In this document: positions 1 to 9,193 of the stretch, in pieces
How positions within the stretch are numbered: position 1 is the first letter of the stretch
Layout of the letters: each line of letters starts with the position of its first letter
Source of the DNA: Candidatus Bathyarchaeota archaeon
GTDB taxonomy: Archaea; Thermoproteota; Bathyarchaeia; Bathyarchaeales; DTEX01
Length of the DNA stretch: 64,000 bases
NCBI GenBank assembly: GCA_018396995.1
Contig: JAGTQB010000003.1
Span: 69,839-133,838 of the forward strand
Reading direction: 5' to 3'
Notes under the pieces: generated by a model
Seen by the model: the letters and a program-made list of their open reading frames with translations, nothing else
The model's database searches: none
What the model was told of the DNA's origin: nothing
Translations under genes and position numbers: made by a program

Positions 1-2
1 TA

Positions 3-980
3 CAGGTTGAGCTCAATAAGAGGAGGCCAGGTCTCTCGGAGATAACATCACCTAGGAGGGAGGAAGATAAAGTCGAGATTATATCCGGCGTTTATAGGGG
101 CTATACTACTGGGGCTCCCATATGCATGATTGTCTGGAATAGGGATATCGACTCAACACCATACGAGTCCATCATGATTAAACCTAGGCCTGGGCATGCG
201 GACTACGCTGCTAGAATTAAGTATGGTGGTTTTAATGACCCGCGTGGCGGCGGAAGGTTCTCTGGGCGGATGACCGTGGCTTACGTTATGGCCGGAGCCA
301 TCGCTAAGAAGCTCCTGAGCTTAATTGGGGTTGAAGTATTGGCCCACACTGTGCAGATTGGTTCTGTGGGGGTTGGAGACGAAGTCTCCTATGACGATAT
401 AAAAAGGAATGTTTATACGAATCCAGTTAGATGCGCGGTTCCAGAATTAGCCAATAAGATGATTGAGGAGATTTTAAGCGCGGCTAGGGATGGTGATAGC
501 GTGGGCGGCGTCATTGAAGGTATTGCACTTAATGTTCCGGCTGGGCTTGGCGAGCCAATATTCGATTCTCTTGATGCGGATATAGCGAAGATGCTCTTTA
601 ACATACCGGCCGTTAAGGGAGTTGAGTTCGGGGCTGGCTTCAGAGTGGCTTCTATGAGGGGCTCTGAAGCAAACGACCAATACGCTATTAGGGATGGAAG
701 AGTTATTACGCTAACAAATAATGCTGGCGGAATAATAGGTGGATTATCTAATGGAATGCCGATAAAAGTTAGAGTTGCCTTCAAACCAACACCATCAATA
801 TCGAGAAAGCAGAAGACGGTAAACTTGGAAACAATGAGTGAGGAGGAAATTCAAGTTGCTGGGAGACACGATCCATGCATAGTCCCAAGAGCGGTTCCAG
901 TGGTTGAAGCATGCTTAGCATTCGTAATAGCAGACCATGCATTAAGAGCCGGAAAAATACCAAGAGTAATTAAGACTTAG
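3..980 (+). CDS. aroC: Chorismate synthase, 5'-truncated by window edge
   Basis: Converts 5-enolpyruvylshikimate-3-phosphate to chorismate, the last common step of aromatic amino acid synthesis, using reduced FMN. The reading frame is open from base 3, before the first in-frame ATG at 126. The upstream codons read like the family's N-terminal part (ELNKRRPG, then a GVYRGYTTGAPI segment), so the true start lies outside the window. Visible family motifs are RPGHADYAARIKYG and the GGRFSGRMT stretch, and near the C-terminus RHDPCIVPRAVPVVEA. No partner shikimate gene follows; the next gene is convergent. The identification is secure and only the start is missing. Confidence 0.96.
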   Translation, partial: QVELNKRRPGLSEITSPRREEDKVEIISGVYRGYTTGAPICMIVWNRDIDSTPYESIMIKPRPGHADYAARIKYGGFNDPRGGGRFSGRMTVAYVMAGAIAKKLLSLIGVEVLAHTVQIGSVGVGDEVSYDDIKRNVYTNPVRCAVPELANKMIEEILSAARDGDSVGGVIEGIALNVPAGLGEPIFDSLDADIAKMLFNIPAVKGVEFGAGFRVASMRGSEANDQYAIRDGRVITLTNNAGGIIGGLSNGMPIKVRVAFKPTPSISRKQKTVNLETMSEEEIQVAGRHDPCIVPRAVPVVEACLAFVIADHALRAGKIPRVIKT

Positions 981-1074
981 GGGAAATAGGAAAGAAGCCA
1001 GTTTTCACTTTTAGGGTTTAAGAGTTCTCTGTTGATGCCCCATCTCTTCGATTAGCCCCCTCTCTCCTTCACCA

Positions 1075-2424
1075 TTATGCTCCTTTTAGGCTTTTCTGCA
1101 GATATTCTATGGCTTCTTTTACGCTTCGGAATCCATACTTGATTTCGTTATGTTCTCTTCTTAGTTCTATGACATCTTTTCTTACTTCTTCTGGCTTGCG
1201 CTTTCCCTTGATTACGTCAAGCATTAGGTCACATAGATATTTTATATCGCTCTCCGTGAATCCCCTTCTAGTCACCTCTTGGAAACCTATCCTTATTCCA
1301 GACGGGTTCTCCCGGTTGCTCTGGTCATCATATGGCAATATATTCCTATTTAGGATTATGTTTGCCCTTTCAAGATCCTCAGCAACCCTCCCTCCGCCGC
1401 CATGCTCCCGCACATCAACGGCCAGCTGATGAGACCTCGTGAAACCATGCTTCTCCCCAAGAACCTTTAGACCCCTCTCATAAAGGTACTCTCCAGCGGC
1501 TCGAGCATTCATAACAGTCTGCCTAGCCAGCTCTCTCCCAAATATCTTCAGCTCAAGCGCAGCTATGCCGGTCGCTGGAAGCCTTCCAAGATGGGTGTTC
1601 GATGTGCTTAGTGGGAATATTGCGTACTGGACGCTCTTTATAGCCTTCTCCAACCTATCATCCCTGTTCTCGGCGAGAATCACGCCGCCCTGCGGCCCTG
1701 GAAATGTTTTGTGCGTTGACGCCGTTATGAAGTCGGCGCCCTCCCTCAATGGATCCTGGAATTCGCCGCCAGCTATTAGCCCAAGAACATGTGCTCCATC
1801 ATAGACCAGGTATGCTCCAACCTCATGGGCAACTTCGCTCAGCTCCTTAACTGGATGCGGGAATAGGAATAAGCTTCCACCCAATGTTACTATGCCGGGC
1901 TTAGCAGCTCTAATAATCTCAGCCGACTTCTCAGGGTCTATATTCATCTCATTAACGTCGTACGCCAGCTCTATGTTTTCTAGACCTAAGACCATTCCAG
2001 CCAACCCTGTATAATCGTGGGATATATGTGCGCCAGCACTTAATGGAGCGACAACCATCTTCCTATTCTTTGTGGCCATGGATAAACCTTTGAAGGCGGC
2101 TAGGTTTGCATGGGTTCCGGAGACAAGGCGCACATCAGCCCAATTGCACTTAAATAGCATCTTCATTAAGTCTGTCACACAGTTCTCTATTACCGTGATA
2201 TATTTTTGCCCCTGATAATACCTCTTCTTCACATGTCCATCAAGGTTGTTCTCGCCCTCAGCATATCTGCATTCTAAATCCATCGCTAGCTGCAGCATTT
2301 CCCTAACAGCCGGAGATTTTATGCCCTCGCTTGCTATGAGATTTATGCACTCCTCACCCCTATACTTTTCATGCATCTCGCTAGCCTCAATAAGTTCAAG
2401 GGCTATTTTGAAGAACTCCTCCAT
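1075..2424 (-). CDS. glyA: Serine hydroxymethyltransferase (archaeal type)
   Basis: PLP enzyme interconverting serine and glycine while moving a one-carbon unit to a tetrahydropterin. In an organism with tetrahydromethanopterin genes (see ftr, fwdB) that pterin is probably the carrier, which is inference. The PLP-binding lysine is K239 in STHKTFPGPQGG, and YDGAHVLGLIAGGEF precedes it as in the family. At 449 residues it is of archaeal length. The start is ATG with a GGTGG ribosome-binding site five bases upstream. It lies head to tail behind the AMP phosphorylase gene, 72 bases apart, and converges on aroC. Confidence 0.96.
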   Translation of the reverse strand: MEEFFKIALELIEASEMHEKYRGEECINLIASEGIKSPAVREMLQLAMDLECRYAEGENNLDGHVKKRYYQGQKYITVIENCVTDLMKMLFKCNWADVRLVSGTHANLAAFKGLSMATKNRKMVVAPLSAGAHISHDYTGLAGMVLGLENIELAYDVNEMNIDPEKSAEIIRAAKPGIVTLGGSLFLFPHPVKELSEVAHEVGAYLVYDGAHVLGLIAGGEFQDPLREGADFITASTHKTFPGPQGGVILAENRDDRLEKAIKSVQYAIFPLSTSNTHLGRLPATGIAALELKIFGRELARQTVMNARAAGEYLYERGLKVLGEKHGFTRSHQLAVDVREHGGGGRVAEDLERANIILNRNILPYDDQSNRENPSGIRIGFQEVTRRGFTESDIKYLCDLMLDVIKGKRKPEEVRKDVIELRREHNEIKYGFRSVKEAIEYLQKSLKGA

Positions 2425-2496
2425 CAGACCACCTTCACAAGTAAACTCTAAAGAAATTCATTTCAAGTATTTATATTTAGCCCTGCGGCTGGCTTA

Positions 2497-4053
2497 TTAG
2501 CGCTCTAAAACAAAAGTCTTTTTCGTTACCGGTCTCCCCTTAATCTCATGGATTAACATCTCCATCCTATCTCCAACACCTATGGCCAGCGTCTCCTCCA
2601 GGATCTTTGCTGGTTTCTCAAGCCTACTTGCCCTCTCGGCATATATTGTTGCCAGAGGCTCGCCTTCAGAAACCTTATCTCCTATCTTCTTATGTAAGAG
2701 TATCCCAGCCCCCTTATCCCTCGGAGCTCCAGCCAGCCTAGCAGCCTCAACTACTATAGAGTTATCTATCCATAGGATAACGCCCCTCCTCTTTGAGTAA
2801 ACGGTATATCTCTCGTGGCCTAGGGGTATATCCTCCGGAGTTATCTTTGTGTTCCCTCCTTGGGCGCCTATAATTTCCCTCAGCTTCTCCTCAGCCTTAC
2901 CGCTCTCAAGTATCTTGAGGGCTATTTCTCTCCCATTACCGCCCCTTGCCTTCCCGCTCATCTCTAACAGTATACCCGCTATATGCGCCGCCTTATCAAT
3001 TAGGTCGTAGGGTCTACTCTTTCCCATCAGGGTATTAAGCGCTTCCCATGCCTCCAGAGCTGGTCCAACAGTATAGCCGACGGGTTGCTCCCCATAGGTA
3101 ACTGCACATCTAACTTCAATCCCAAGTCTCCTACCAAGCTCTATAAAGTCCTTAGCAAGCATGTCTGCTTCACCAATAGTCTTAACCTTCGTCCCCCTGC
3201 CAGTCGGTATATCTATGACTAGGAGGTTTGCGCCTACAGCTTTCTTCTTACTCATTATTGATGGAAGGAGGAGGGGGTCTATTGAAAGCGGGTTCTCAAC
3301 TCTGATAAATATGTCGTCCGCTGGAGCTAAGTCCAGAGCCCCACCCCAAACAATGCAACCATTCGTCTTCTCAACAACCTCGCGGACCTCACTTAACCTG
3401 AGGTTAACTGGCATTAGGGTCTCGGCCCTATCAGCTGTACCCGCCGCTGAGGTTATAGCCCTGGAGGAGGATTTTGGTATAGTTAGGCCGGAGGCCGCGA
3501 TGATCGGAACCACTAGTAGTGTTGTTTTATCTCCTGGGACGCCGCCTATAGAATGTTTATCGACTATAAGCGGCTTCTTAAGTTCAAGTTTGCTTCCAGT
3601 CTCAACCATTGCGAGTGATAGGCTTGCGGCTTCATCTAAGTCTAGGCCAAATGCGTGGAGGGCTACTATAAATGCTGCTATCTCCACCTCACTGAGCCTT
3701 CCGCTAACAACGTCTTTGACAACCTCGTATATCTCTTCATAAGTCAATCTCTTACCGCTAAGCTTGCTCCTTATATGGTAGACTGATGTGGGAAAACTTA
3801 TTGCTTCAACATTAACCTCCTCCAGATCCCTTAAGCCTAGATAGCTCTTAACTTCGTTATATACGCCTATATGCCCCCTTGGAATACTCTCAGTAGCAAG
3901 ATTAACTATGGCTATGACATCCTTAGAATCCTTTGACACCTTAACCCTACTGAGCCCTGACACACCGAGCTCCTCGGCGTCATCACGATTCAAGACGACG
4001 ATAAACTTCCCACCAGCCTCTAAATCAAGTTGCCTAACCCTTAACCTCACCAT
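2497..4053 (-). CDS. deoA: AMP phosphorylase (DeoA-like)
   Basis: Archaeal relative of thymidine phosphorylase that splits AMP with phosphate into adenine and ribose-1,5-bisphosphate, the first step of the AMP pathway that feeds type III RuBisCO. Visible motifs are the phosphate/pyrimidine-phosphorylase core DKHSIGGVPGDKTTLLVVPI and the SSRAITSAAGTADRAETLMP segment. The N-terminal 80 residues are the extra archaeal domain, and 519 residues is the usual length for the archaeal form. ATG 4053 is preferred over GTG 4059 because GGAG lies about nine bases before it. Ribose-1,5-bisphosphate isomerase and RuBisCO are not in this window, so the rest of the pathway is inferred. Confidence 0.9.
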   Translation of the reverse strand: MVRLRVRQLDLEAGGKFIVVLNRDDAEELGVSGLSRVKVSKDSKDVIAIVNLATESIPRGHIGVYNEVKSYLGLRDLEEVNVEAISFPTSVYHIRSKLSGKRLTYEEIYEVVKDVVSGRLSEVEIAAFIVALHAFGLDLDEAASLSLAMVETGSKLELKKPLIVDKHSIGGVPGDKTTLLVVPIIAASGLTIPKSSSRAITSAAGTADRAETLMPVNLRLSEVREVVEKTNGCIVWGGALDLAPADDIFIRVENPLSIDPLLLPSIMSKKKAVGANLLVIDIPTGRGTKVKTIGEADMLAKDFIELGRRLGIEVRCAVTYGEQPVGYTVGPALEAWEALNTLMGKSRPYDLIDKAAHIAGILLEMSGKARGGNGREIALKILESGKAEEKLREIIGAQGGNTKITPEDIPLGHERYTVYSKRRGVILWIDNSIVVEAARLAGAPRDKGAGILLHKKIGDKVSEGEPLATIYAERASRLEKPAKILEETLAIGVGDRMEMLIHEIKGRPVTKKTFVLER

Positions 4054-4183
4054 AAGCACTCTCCGGCATCCTAATACACAAATAAAACTCCCCTCTTAGA
4101 AGGATAAAAGATTTCATCACAGCAAAACTTTAGTAAATTTTATGCTTAACTAAATCTTTTTCTCTAGTGAGCGTGCGTCCCCA

Positions 4184-5479
4184 TTGTCCAATCTAAAACT
4201 CATATATGTCATAATCGATGGCATGGGGGACCTGCCCATAAAGGAGCTCGAGGATAAGACTCCGCTCGAGTACGCTGAGACACCAAATATGGATTTCTTG
4301 GCCAGCAAGGGTAAGCTCGGACTAATGTATACTGTTGAACGTGGGGTTGCGCCTGAGAGTCATGTTGCCGCAATATCAATTCTGGGATATGATCCACACG
4401 AATACTATATTAGGAGAGGGCCAATAGAAGCCTACGGAGCTGGCTTAGAGATGGCTGATGGAGATCTGGCTCTAAGGTGCAACTTTGCAACCCTTGGTCC
4501 AAACGGTGTTATAATTGATAGGAGGGCTGGGAGAAACCTAACTACGGAGGAGGCTTTTGAGCTCGCTCGGACAATTAATGAGACCGTTAAACTTGAATCT
4601 CATCCGGCGGAGTTCGCTTTCAAGAGTACCGTTGGATATAGAGGAGTTCTAGTGATGAGAAGTAAGAGCATACCGCTTTCAGATAGAATCTCAGTCATGG
4701 ATCCAGTGTATAGTAGCGTTTCTGGACTAGAGGTTGCAAAACCTAGTGCTAGCATGGTTTTAAGGGAGTGTGTTCCGCTTGAAGACAGTGAGTCGGCAAG
4801 GGTCTCGGCGGCTCTCATAAACGAATTTATCTCCAAGAGCCACAGGGTTCTTGAGGAACACGAGGTTAATAAGAGACGTGAGGCTGAGGGTAAACTTAAG
4901 GCTAATGTAATAATCGTGAGGGGTGCAGGCAACACCTTACCGAAACTTTATAACATATGCGGGAAATACGGTGTGAGCTTTGCATGCTTAGCCGACATGC
5001 CCGTTGAGAGGGGGGTTGCCAAGCTAGCTGGGATGCACTTAATCGAGCTTCCACCTCCATCCAAAGACCTTACGGCGGATTGTTTCATAAGAGCTAAGAA
5101 AATACTGGAGAACTTAGAGAGCTTCGACTGCTTCTACATTCATCTCAAGGGGCCGGATGAGCCCGGACACGATGGAAACTGTCTCCTTAAGGCTAAGATT
5201 ATAGAGATTATAGATGAACACTTCTTCGGCAGAATATTATCGAAAATAGACCTTAAGGATATAGTTATATGCGCGACCGCAGACCACTCAACGCCATGCA
5301 GCTTAAGAGCCCATAGCGATGACCCAGTTCCGGTGCTAATCTCAGGTGGGAGAATTAGGAGCGATGGAATGAAGAAGTTCTCAGAGAAGGACTGTAAGCG
5401 CGGAAGCCTGGGAATAATAGAAAGGGGAACAATGCTAATGCCACTATTAATGGAAGCCCTCAAGAGAGGAGACGTCTAA
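4184..5479 (+). CDS. apgM: Cofactor-independent phosphoglycerate mutase (archaeal aPGAM)
   Basis: Interconverts 3- and 2-phosphoglycerate in glycolysis and gluconeogenesis; alkaline-phosphatase superfamily with two metal ions. Visible are the N-terminal metal motif VIIDGMGDLP, the nucleophile region VAPESHVAAISILGYDP, HLKGPDEPGHDG and the C-terminal TADHSTPCSLRAHSDDPVP. The 431 residues match the archaeal short form rather than the bacterial GpmI. The start is TTG and no ATG is available nearby. It is transcribed divergently from deoA, with about 130 bases between. Together with ppsA in this window it supports a gluconeogenic flow. Confidence 0.94.
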   Translation: MSNLKLIYVIIDGMGDLPIKELEDKTPLEYAETPNMDFLASKGKLGLMYTVERGVAPESHVAAISILGYDPHEYYIRRGPIEAYGAGLEMADGDLALRCNFATLGPNGVIIDRRAGRNLTTEEAFELARTINETVKLESHPAEFAFKSTVGYRGVLVMRSKSIPLSDRISVMDPVYSSVSGLEVAKPSASMVLRECVPLEDSESARVSAALINEFISKSHRVLEEHEVNKRREAEGKLKANVIIVRGAGNTLPKLYNICGKYGVSFACLADMPVERGVAKLAGMHLIELPPPSKDLTADCFIRAKKILENLESFDCFYIHLKGPDEPGHDGNCLLKAKIIEIIDEHFFGRILSKIDLKDIVICATADHSTPCSLRAHSDDPVPVLISGGRIRSDGMKKFSEKDCKRGSLGIIERGTMLMPLLMEALKRGDV

Positions 5480-5490
5480 CATACGCACAG

Positions 5491-5499
5491 TTTATTAGA
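5491..5499 (+). promoter_or_regulatory. TATA-like box for SRP RNA
   Basis: TTTATTAGA lies about 24-32 bases before the first base of the SRP RNA closing helix, which is the expected distance for an archaeal TATA box. This is inferred from position and composition only. Confidence 0.45.
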
Positions 5500-5522
5500 A
5501 ACCAACCTAATAATTTATTTTT

Positions 5523-5855
5523 GGACGGCGGGTCTTAGGCGGGGGGCTAGGGGTCCCCTGAGAGGCAAACGGCCTCGACCGCAAACCCCCTATACGGCGG
5601 GCCGAAAGCCGGGGTGAGGCGCGTAAGGCCGCTGGCCCAGCCATCCTTAAGCAATGAATACCTGTCCCCTGGGGCTAGCGGTCGCGGAGCACCCTTCGTA
5701 GGAGGGGTGTAACCGCGTTTGCCGGGCGAACCTGGCCAGGCCCGGGAGGGAGCAACCTAAGCCCGGACGCTTAGTGCTCAGGGGGTGCGGGTATGAGTGG
5801 CGGGCTGGCTTGGGTCTGCGGATTCTGCGTGTCGAGCCTCGGTGACCCGCCGTCC
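5523..5855 (+). ncRNA. ffs: 7S signal recognition particle RNA
   Basis: RNA core of the signal recognition particle, which binds SRP19 and SRP54. The first 12 bases (GGACGGCGGGTC) and last 12 bases (GACCCGCCGTCC) are perfectly complementary and close the molecule, as in archaeal 7S RNA (helix 1). The SRP54-binding helix 8 is visible near 5730 as CCAGGCCCGGGAGGGAGCA, with a GNRA-type loop and the asymmetric loop bases. The length (333) and very high G+C fit a thermophilic archaeon. An A/T-rich run follows. No protein gene overlaps it. Confidence 0.93.
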
Positions 5856-5880
5856 AAAAATTTTGTTCTGATTTTCTGGG

Positions 5881-6807
5881 TTAGAGGTCTTGTAGGAGCT
5901 TGCATGCTTGGCATATATCGCCGACAGTTATTTCCCCACATATTTTGCATCTTCTCAGATTCACTTCGGGTTTTTTCTCAATAATCTTCCCCCTTATTTT
6001 CTCAGCTGACCTGAAGATCGTGTATTTTGTTCCGGGATGCTTTTCCTCAAGTCTGTTTAACATATTTCTTATATCGTTTCTTAGGGCCTCGCTTGCATAT
6101 GGGCATGGGTTTTCCTGGAACCTTACCCCCTTAAGGTAAGCGTATAGGGCTACCTCCCTCTCTAAAACCTCGCAAAGGGGCTTTACTCTGGGAACCAATC
6201 CCTCTATCTCCTCGTTGAAGGCTGGCCCGCTCCTGAATATTCTCATCACATCCCCATGCATTATGTTAAGCATAAACGTCTGTACTTCATCATCTAGGTT
6301 ATTGGCCATAGCGATCTTTGTAGCGCTAACCCTTCTGGCGAGGACGTTGAGTGCTTTCCTCCTCAGAACACCACAGTAAGAGCATGGTGTTAAGCCTCTT
6401 TTAGCATCCTTAATCCTCTTTACTATTTCGTCTAGCGTGTAGCCATATAGCTCCTTAAACGATATTATATGGTGCTCTACGCCTAAAGCCCTACAGTTCT
6501 CCGAAGCTATCTTAACCGCCTCATCCCTATAACCCTCTATTCCCTCATCAACGGTTATGGCGCATAGGGAGGCTCTTGGGAAGTCTTTCTCAATCCTCAC
6601 TAGTATATGCAATAGACTTACGCTATCTTTTCCGCCAGATAAAGCGACAGCTACCCTATCATCAAAACTCAACATCTTATACTTCGCTATGGTTGCCCTA
6701 ACCTTTCTCTCAATGGATTCAATAAAACACTTCGTGCATAGTTTCTCACCTGAATACGCCCTAAAGTAAAAGGCTTCTCTAACGCCGCAGGATGTACACT
6801 TCGCCAT
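5881..6807 (-). CDS. ncsA: tRNA 2-thiouridine synthesis protein, CTU1/NcsA (TtcA-like) family
   Basis: ATP-dependent tRNA thiolase that adenylates the wobble uridine carbonyl before sulfur insertion. The PP-loop SGGKDS is at residues 57-62. An N-terminal zinc knuckle (C4xxC7...C24xxC27) and a C-terminal one (CKICG...CQAC) frame the domain, as in the CTU1/ATPBD3 group. Central cysteines in PCSYCGVLRR and later NPCPYA could hold a catalytic Fe-S cluster, as known for this family. The 308 residues are typical. It follows the S2P protease gene on the same strand with an 18-base gap, so the two are probably co-transcribed. Confidence 0.9.
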   Translation of the reverse strand: MAKCTSCGVREAFYFRAYSGEKLCTKCFIESIERKVRATIAKYKMLSFDDRVAVALSGGKDSVSLLHILVRIEKDFPRASLCAITVDEGIEGYRDEAVKIASENCRALGVEHHIISFKELYGYTLDEIVKRIKDAKRGLTPCSYCGVLRRKALNVLARRVSATKIAMANNLDDEVQTFMLNIMHGDVMRIFRSGPAFNEEIEGLVPRVKPLCEVLEREVALYAYLKGVRFQENPCPYASEALRNDIRNMLNRLEEKHPGTKYTIFRSAEKIRGKIIEKKPEVNLRRCKICGEITVGDICQACKLLQDL

Positions 6808-6825
6808 AAGCCTTCTCCTTTTGTC

Positions 6826-7953
6826 TTAATATGTGCTTGACATGACTATATTTGCTAGGAGCAGGAAGAGCGACACTACGTTAAGAGTTTTTCTCAATGC
6901 TGGCCCTTTTCTCGGAGCTACCTCGATTAGACACTGGAGCATCTTGTCTCCATCGAGATATGGTATTGGAAGCATATTGAATGCGGCAACGCTAAGGAGC
7001 ACTATGGAAAGCCAGTTTAAGGTAAGGTTTAGGTACGTATCAACTAGATAGCTGAGCCCAAGTTTACTGGGATAATATGGTGCTGACGAGATCAATCCGA
7101 TAATCGCCCTATGCTCATTATCAGGGCTTGGCGCAGCCTTAACAATAAAATCTCCCCTACTAGTCCTCACAATAATGTCTTCTCCCGGCTTAACGCTAGA
7201 CATGAAGCTTACCAAGTCTTGTAGGCTGTGGATCTCATGGTCGTTTAGGGCGTATATTACATCCCATGGCCTAATACCAGCTTTCTGGAGCGGCCCACCC
7301 TCAAGCGTTTCAAGGACTATTAGCCCCGAAGGGCTCTGTACAAATAATGCTGATAGAACAAGGAGAACTATTAGCCCAGCAAGCATGTTTGATGCAGATC
7401 CGGCTGAAAAGATCTTCATTTTAGATTTGGGTGGAGCCGCGTTTAGCTCTTTTTCATCCGTTTCAACGAAGCCGCCAAAGAAGATTCCTAGCAATAGCGC
7501 TCCAGCAGACCTTATACTTATACCCTCATTTAAGGCGATTACTCCATGAGCAGCCTCATGAATAAAGACTGTCACAATGACGGCCACTATAAAGTAGGGT
7601 AGCCAGTAGAGCCTGAGAGTTAAGCCTGGTACAATTATCCTCACCGGAGAGAGTGTTTCTCGAAGAACCGCCGCCCTAATAATGTTCAATGAGAGGAAAG
7701 TCAATGTAAAAACCATTAGCCCAGCGCCAATAAATACGCTTGCCCATGAGAAGATCTTCCAGATTCTCTTCCACCTGCTTGAAAGCCTATATAGGAGCCC
7801 CCTAAACCTCTTTGACTCCCATTTAATTAAGAAGGGCTTAATATCTAATCCATACTTTTGTAGGGGCAGACTCTTACCAAGCATATACACCACTAGCCAG
7901 AATGCCAGAAATGTCAGCGTGAATATTAAAATCTCATTCAAAGCGTCCACCAT
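6826..7953 (-). CDS. Site-2-protease-like membrane metallopeptidase (M50) with PDZ domain
   Basis: Intramembrane zinc protease family. The zinc motif HEAAH is at residues 132-136 inside a hydrophobic helix, and the second metal motif NMLPIPYLDGD is at 326-336. A PDZ domain (about 205-275, with GGPLQKAGIRPWDVI) lies between them. There are about six membrane segments. In bacteria such proteins cleave membrane-bound anti-sigma factors or leftover signal peptides; the archaeal substrate is unknown and cannot be read from the context. The tRNA thiolase gene follows directly. Confidence 0.9.
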   Translation of the reverse strand: MVDALNEILIFTLTFLAFWLVVYMLGKSLPLQKYGLDIKPFLIKWESKRFRGLLYRLSSRWKRIWKIFSWASVFIGAGLMVFTLTFLSLNIIRAAVLRETLSPVRIIVPGLTLRLYWLPYFIVAVIVTVFIHEAAHGVIALNEGISIRSAGALLLGIFFGGFVETDEKELNAAPPKSKMKIFSAGSASNMLAGLIVLLVLSALFVQSPSGLIVLETLEGGPLQKAGIRPWDVIYALNDHEIHSLQDLVSFMSSVKPGEDIIVRTSRGDFIVKAAPSPDNEHRAIIGLISSAPYYPSKLGLSYLVDTYLNLTLNWLSIVLLSVAAFNMLPIPYLDGDKMLQCLIEVAPRKGPALRKTLNVVSLFLLLANIVMSSTY

Positions 7954-7990
7954 ATACCTAATTCTTCATAAATAGCTGATGGCGGTGGGA

Positions 7991-8000
7991 TAAATATATT
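7991..8000 (+). promoter_or_regulatory. TATA-like box before small zinc-ribbon gene
   Basis: TAAATATATT lies about 35-44 bases before the ATG at 8035 and about 25 bases before the GGAGAG stretch, consistent with a short leader carrying a ribosome-binding site. Confidence 0.5.
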
Positions 8001-8034
8001 AGGGGCGGAGCTAACGCTATTTTTGGAGAGAAAG

Positions 8035-8190
8035 ATGGGAGAAGTAAAATGTAGTCATGGCGAGGTTATTCTTCTTGGTGAGCAAAAGGGTGAGAGGGGG
8101 GTTAATAGGTATTTTAAGTGCTTGAAATGCGGCAATGTCCTAATTCTATCCGAAGACAATGTCCTCTATGAAGTGCCTAAAAGCCAGTAA
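8035..8190 (+). CDS. Small zinc-ribbon-like protein (51 aa)
   Basis: A short gene that I do not recognise. The product has C6 and H8 near the start and a C29xxC32 pair (KCLKCGN), enough for one zinc site. It is preceded by GGAGAG five bases before the ATG and by a good TATA-like box, and its composition resembles coding sequence. It is divergent from the S2P protease. The function is unknown; it might be a small nucleic-acid-binding or RNA-polymerase-associated protein, but nothing here proves that. Confidence 0.6.
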   Translation: MGEVKCSHGEVILLGEQKGERGVNRYFKCLKCGNVLILSEDNVLYEVPKSQ

Positions 8191-8475
8191 GTTTTAAGCA
8201 TTTATCTAGAGATTATGGGTTTAGACTTCCTAAGCACGTGAAAGATAAACGTAATATAAAAACGCTAGCGGGTTTTCGCGGCGTGAAGTTATCGTTATGA
8301 GTGTTTAGGGCAACTAAAGGAGACTTTAGTGGTTTTTAAAGGATATTTCGGCGTGGCGTAGTTATCAATGAGGAGCATGTCTCGTCCTCGTCCATAAGCG
8401 CTTCGTAACATGTATAAGCATGTTTAGGGTAAACCTATTTCTAGAATTGATTTTTAGGGTTAGTAGGGTTAGAGC
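8191..8475 (+). other. Gap of 285 bases; candidate non-coding RNA or long leader
   Basis: No convincing reading frame. A TATA-like box (AATATAAAAA, about 8253-8262) is followed about 26 bases later by an imperfect 23-base repeat. One copy is at 8279-8301 (CGGCGTGAAGTTATC...) and the other at 8349-8372 (CGGCGTGGCGTAGTTATC...). Between them lies a perfect hairpin ACTAAAG-GAGA-CTTTAGT (about 8312-8329) with a GNRA-type loop. Telomere-like TTAGGG words occur several times near 8425-8470. It could be the leader of the next gene or a separate small RNA. Confidence 0.4.
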
Positions 8476-9183
8476 TTGGCCAAGAAGCCTCTGCTCCGCG
8501 CTGAGAGGGTTGAGGTTATTTACAGCCAGATGCATTGGAAGCTGCTGGCGGATTTAAGGAGGAAGGCTATAGGTTTAATGGAAGCTCTAGAGAGGTTCAG
8601 CATACCATGTATTGTCCATGGGAGCATTGCCCGGGGGGATGTTTCGCCAAAGAGTGATATAGACGTATTCATACCAGAAATGTATTCATCCTTCACTATT
8701 GAGAACGCGCTGAGGTTCTCAGGCTTCCCAATCATTAGGCGAGTGCTCGTCCAGGCAACACCGTTCTACGCAGTTAAGGGTTATATCGAGGTTGATGAGA
8801 GGACATGCGTATCCTTCCCACTATCAAAGATGAGAACTGTTGAGAGGGAATTCTATAGGTTTGGTGGCGAGGCAACGCTGGAAATGCTTAGAAGGAATGT
8901 TAGGGTGCCGGGGGTTGATAAAAGGTTGATGCTAATTGAACCGACTGAGAGCGGCCACATTGAAAGTAGTATTCTGGGGCAGGAGGAGAGGGTAGCTAAG
9001 CTGCTCGGAATATCCGTCGAAACAGTTTTCAATAGAGTTCATACGCTTATACGCCGCGACTCGGTTGGGAGGACTGGGCTATTTATTGAAAGGAATCTCT
9101 CGCCGGACGAAACCTTCGAAATGGTTTTAAAGTGGTTAGCTGATAAGAACCCGGCGCTGAGAAGAAGATTAAGAGAGAGCTAA
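8476..9183 (+). CDS. Nucleotidyltransferase-domain protein
   Basis: Polymerase-beta-fold nucleotidyltransferase. The motif GS-x-x-RGD (residues 49-55) followed by SDIDVF (D61, D63) gives the metal-binding aspartates. The C-terminal half (about 160-230) contains a helical segment with LLGISVETVFNRVHTLIRR that looks like a helix-turn-helix. So it may be a DNA- or RNA-linked regulator rather than a simple MNT-type enzyme; that is inference. The start is TTG 8476. It converges on ftr with a 10-base gap. The substrate is unknown. Confidence 0.75.
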   Translation: MAKKPLLRAERVEVIYSQMHWKLLADLRRKAIGLMEALERFSIPCIVHGSIARGDVSPKSDIDVFIPEMYSSFTIENALRFSGFPIIRRVLVQATPFYAVKGYIEVDERTCVSFPLSKMRTVEREFYRFGGEATLEMLRRNVRVPGVDKRLMLIEPTESGHIESSILGQEERVAKLLGISVETVFNRVHTLIRRDSVGRTGLFIERNLSPDETFEMVLKWLADKNPALRRRLRES

Positions 9184-9193
9184 AGCCTTTTTC

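Noticed and set aside
5793..5984. Reading frame across the end of the SRP RNA
   Set aside because: It lies mostly inside the RNA gene and has no family resemblance; composition artefact.
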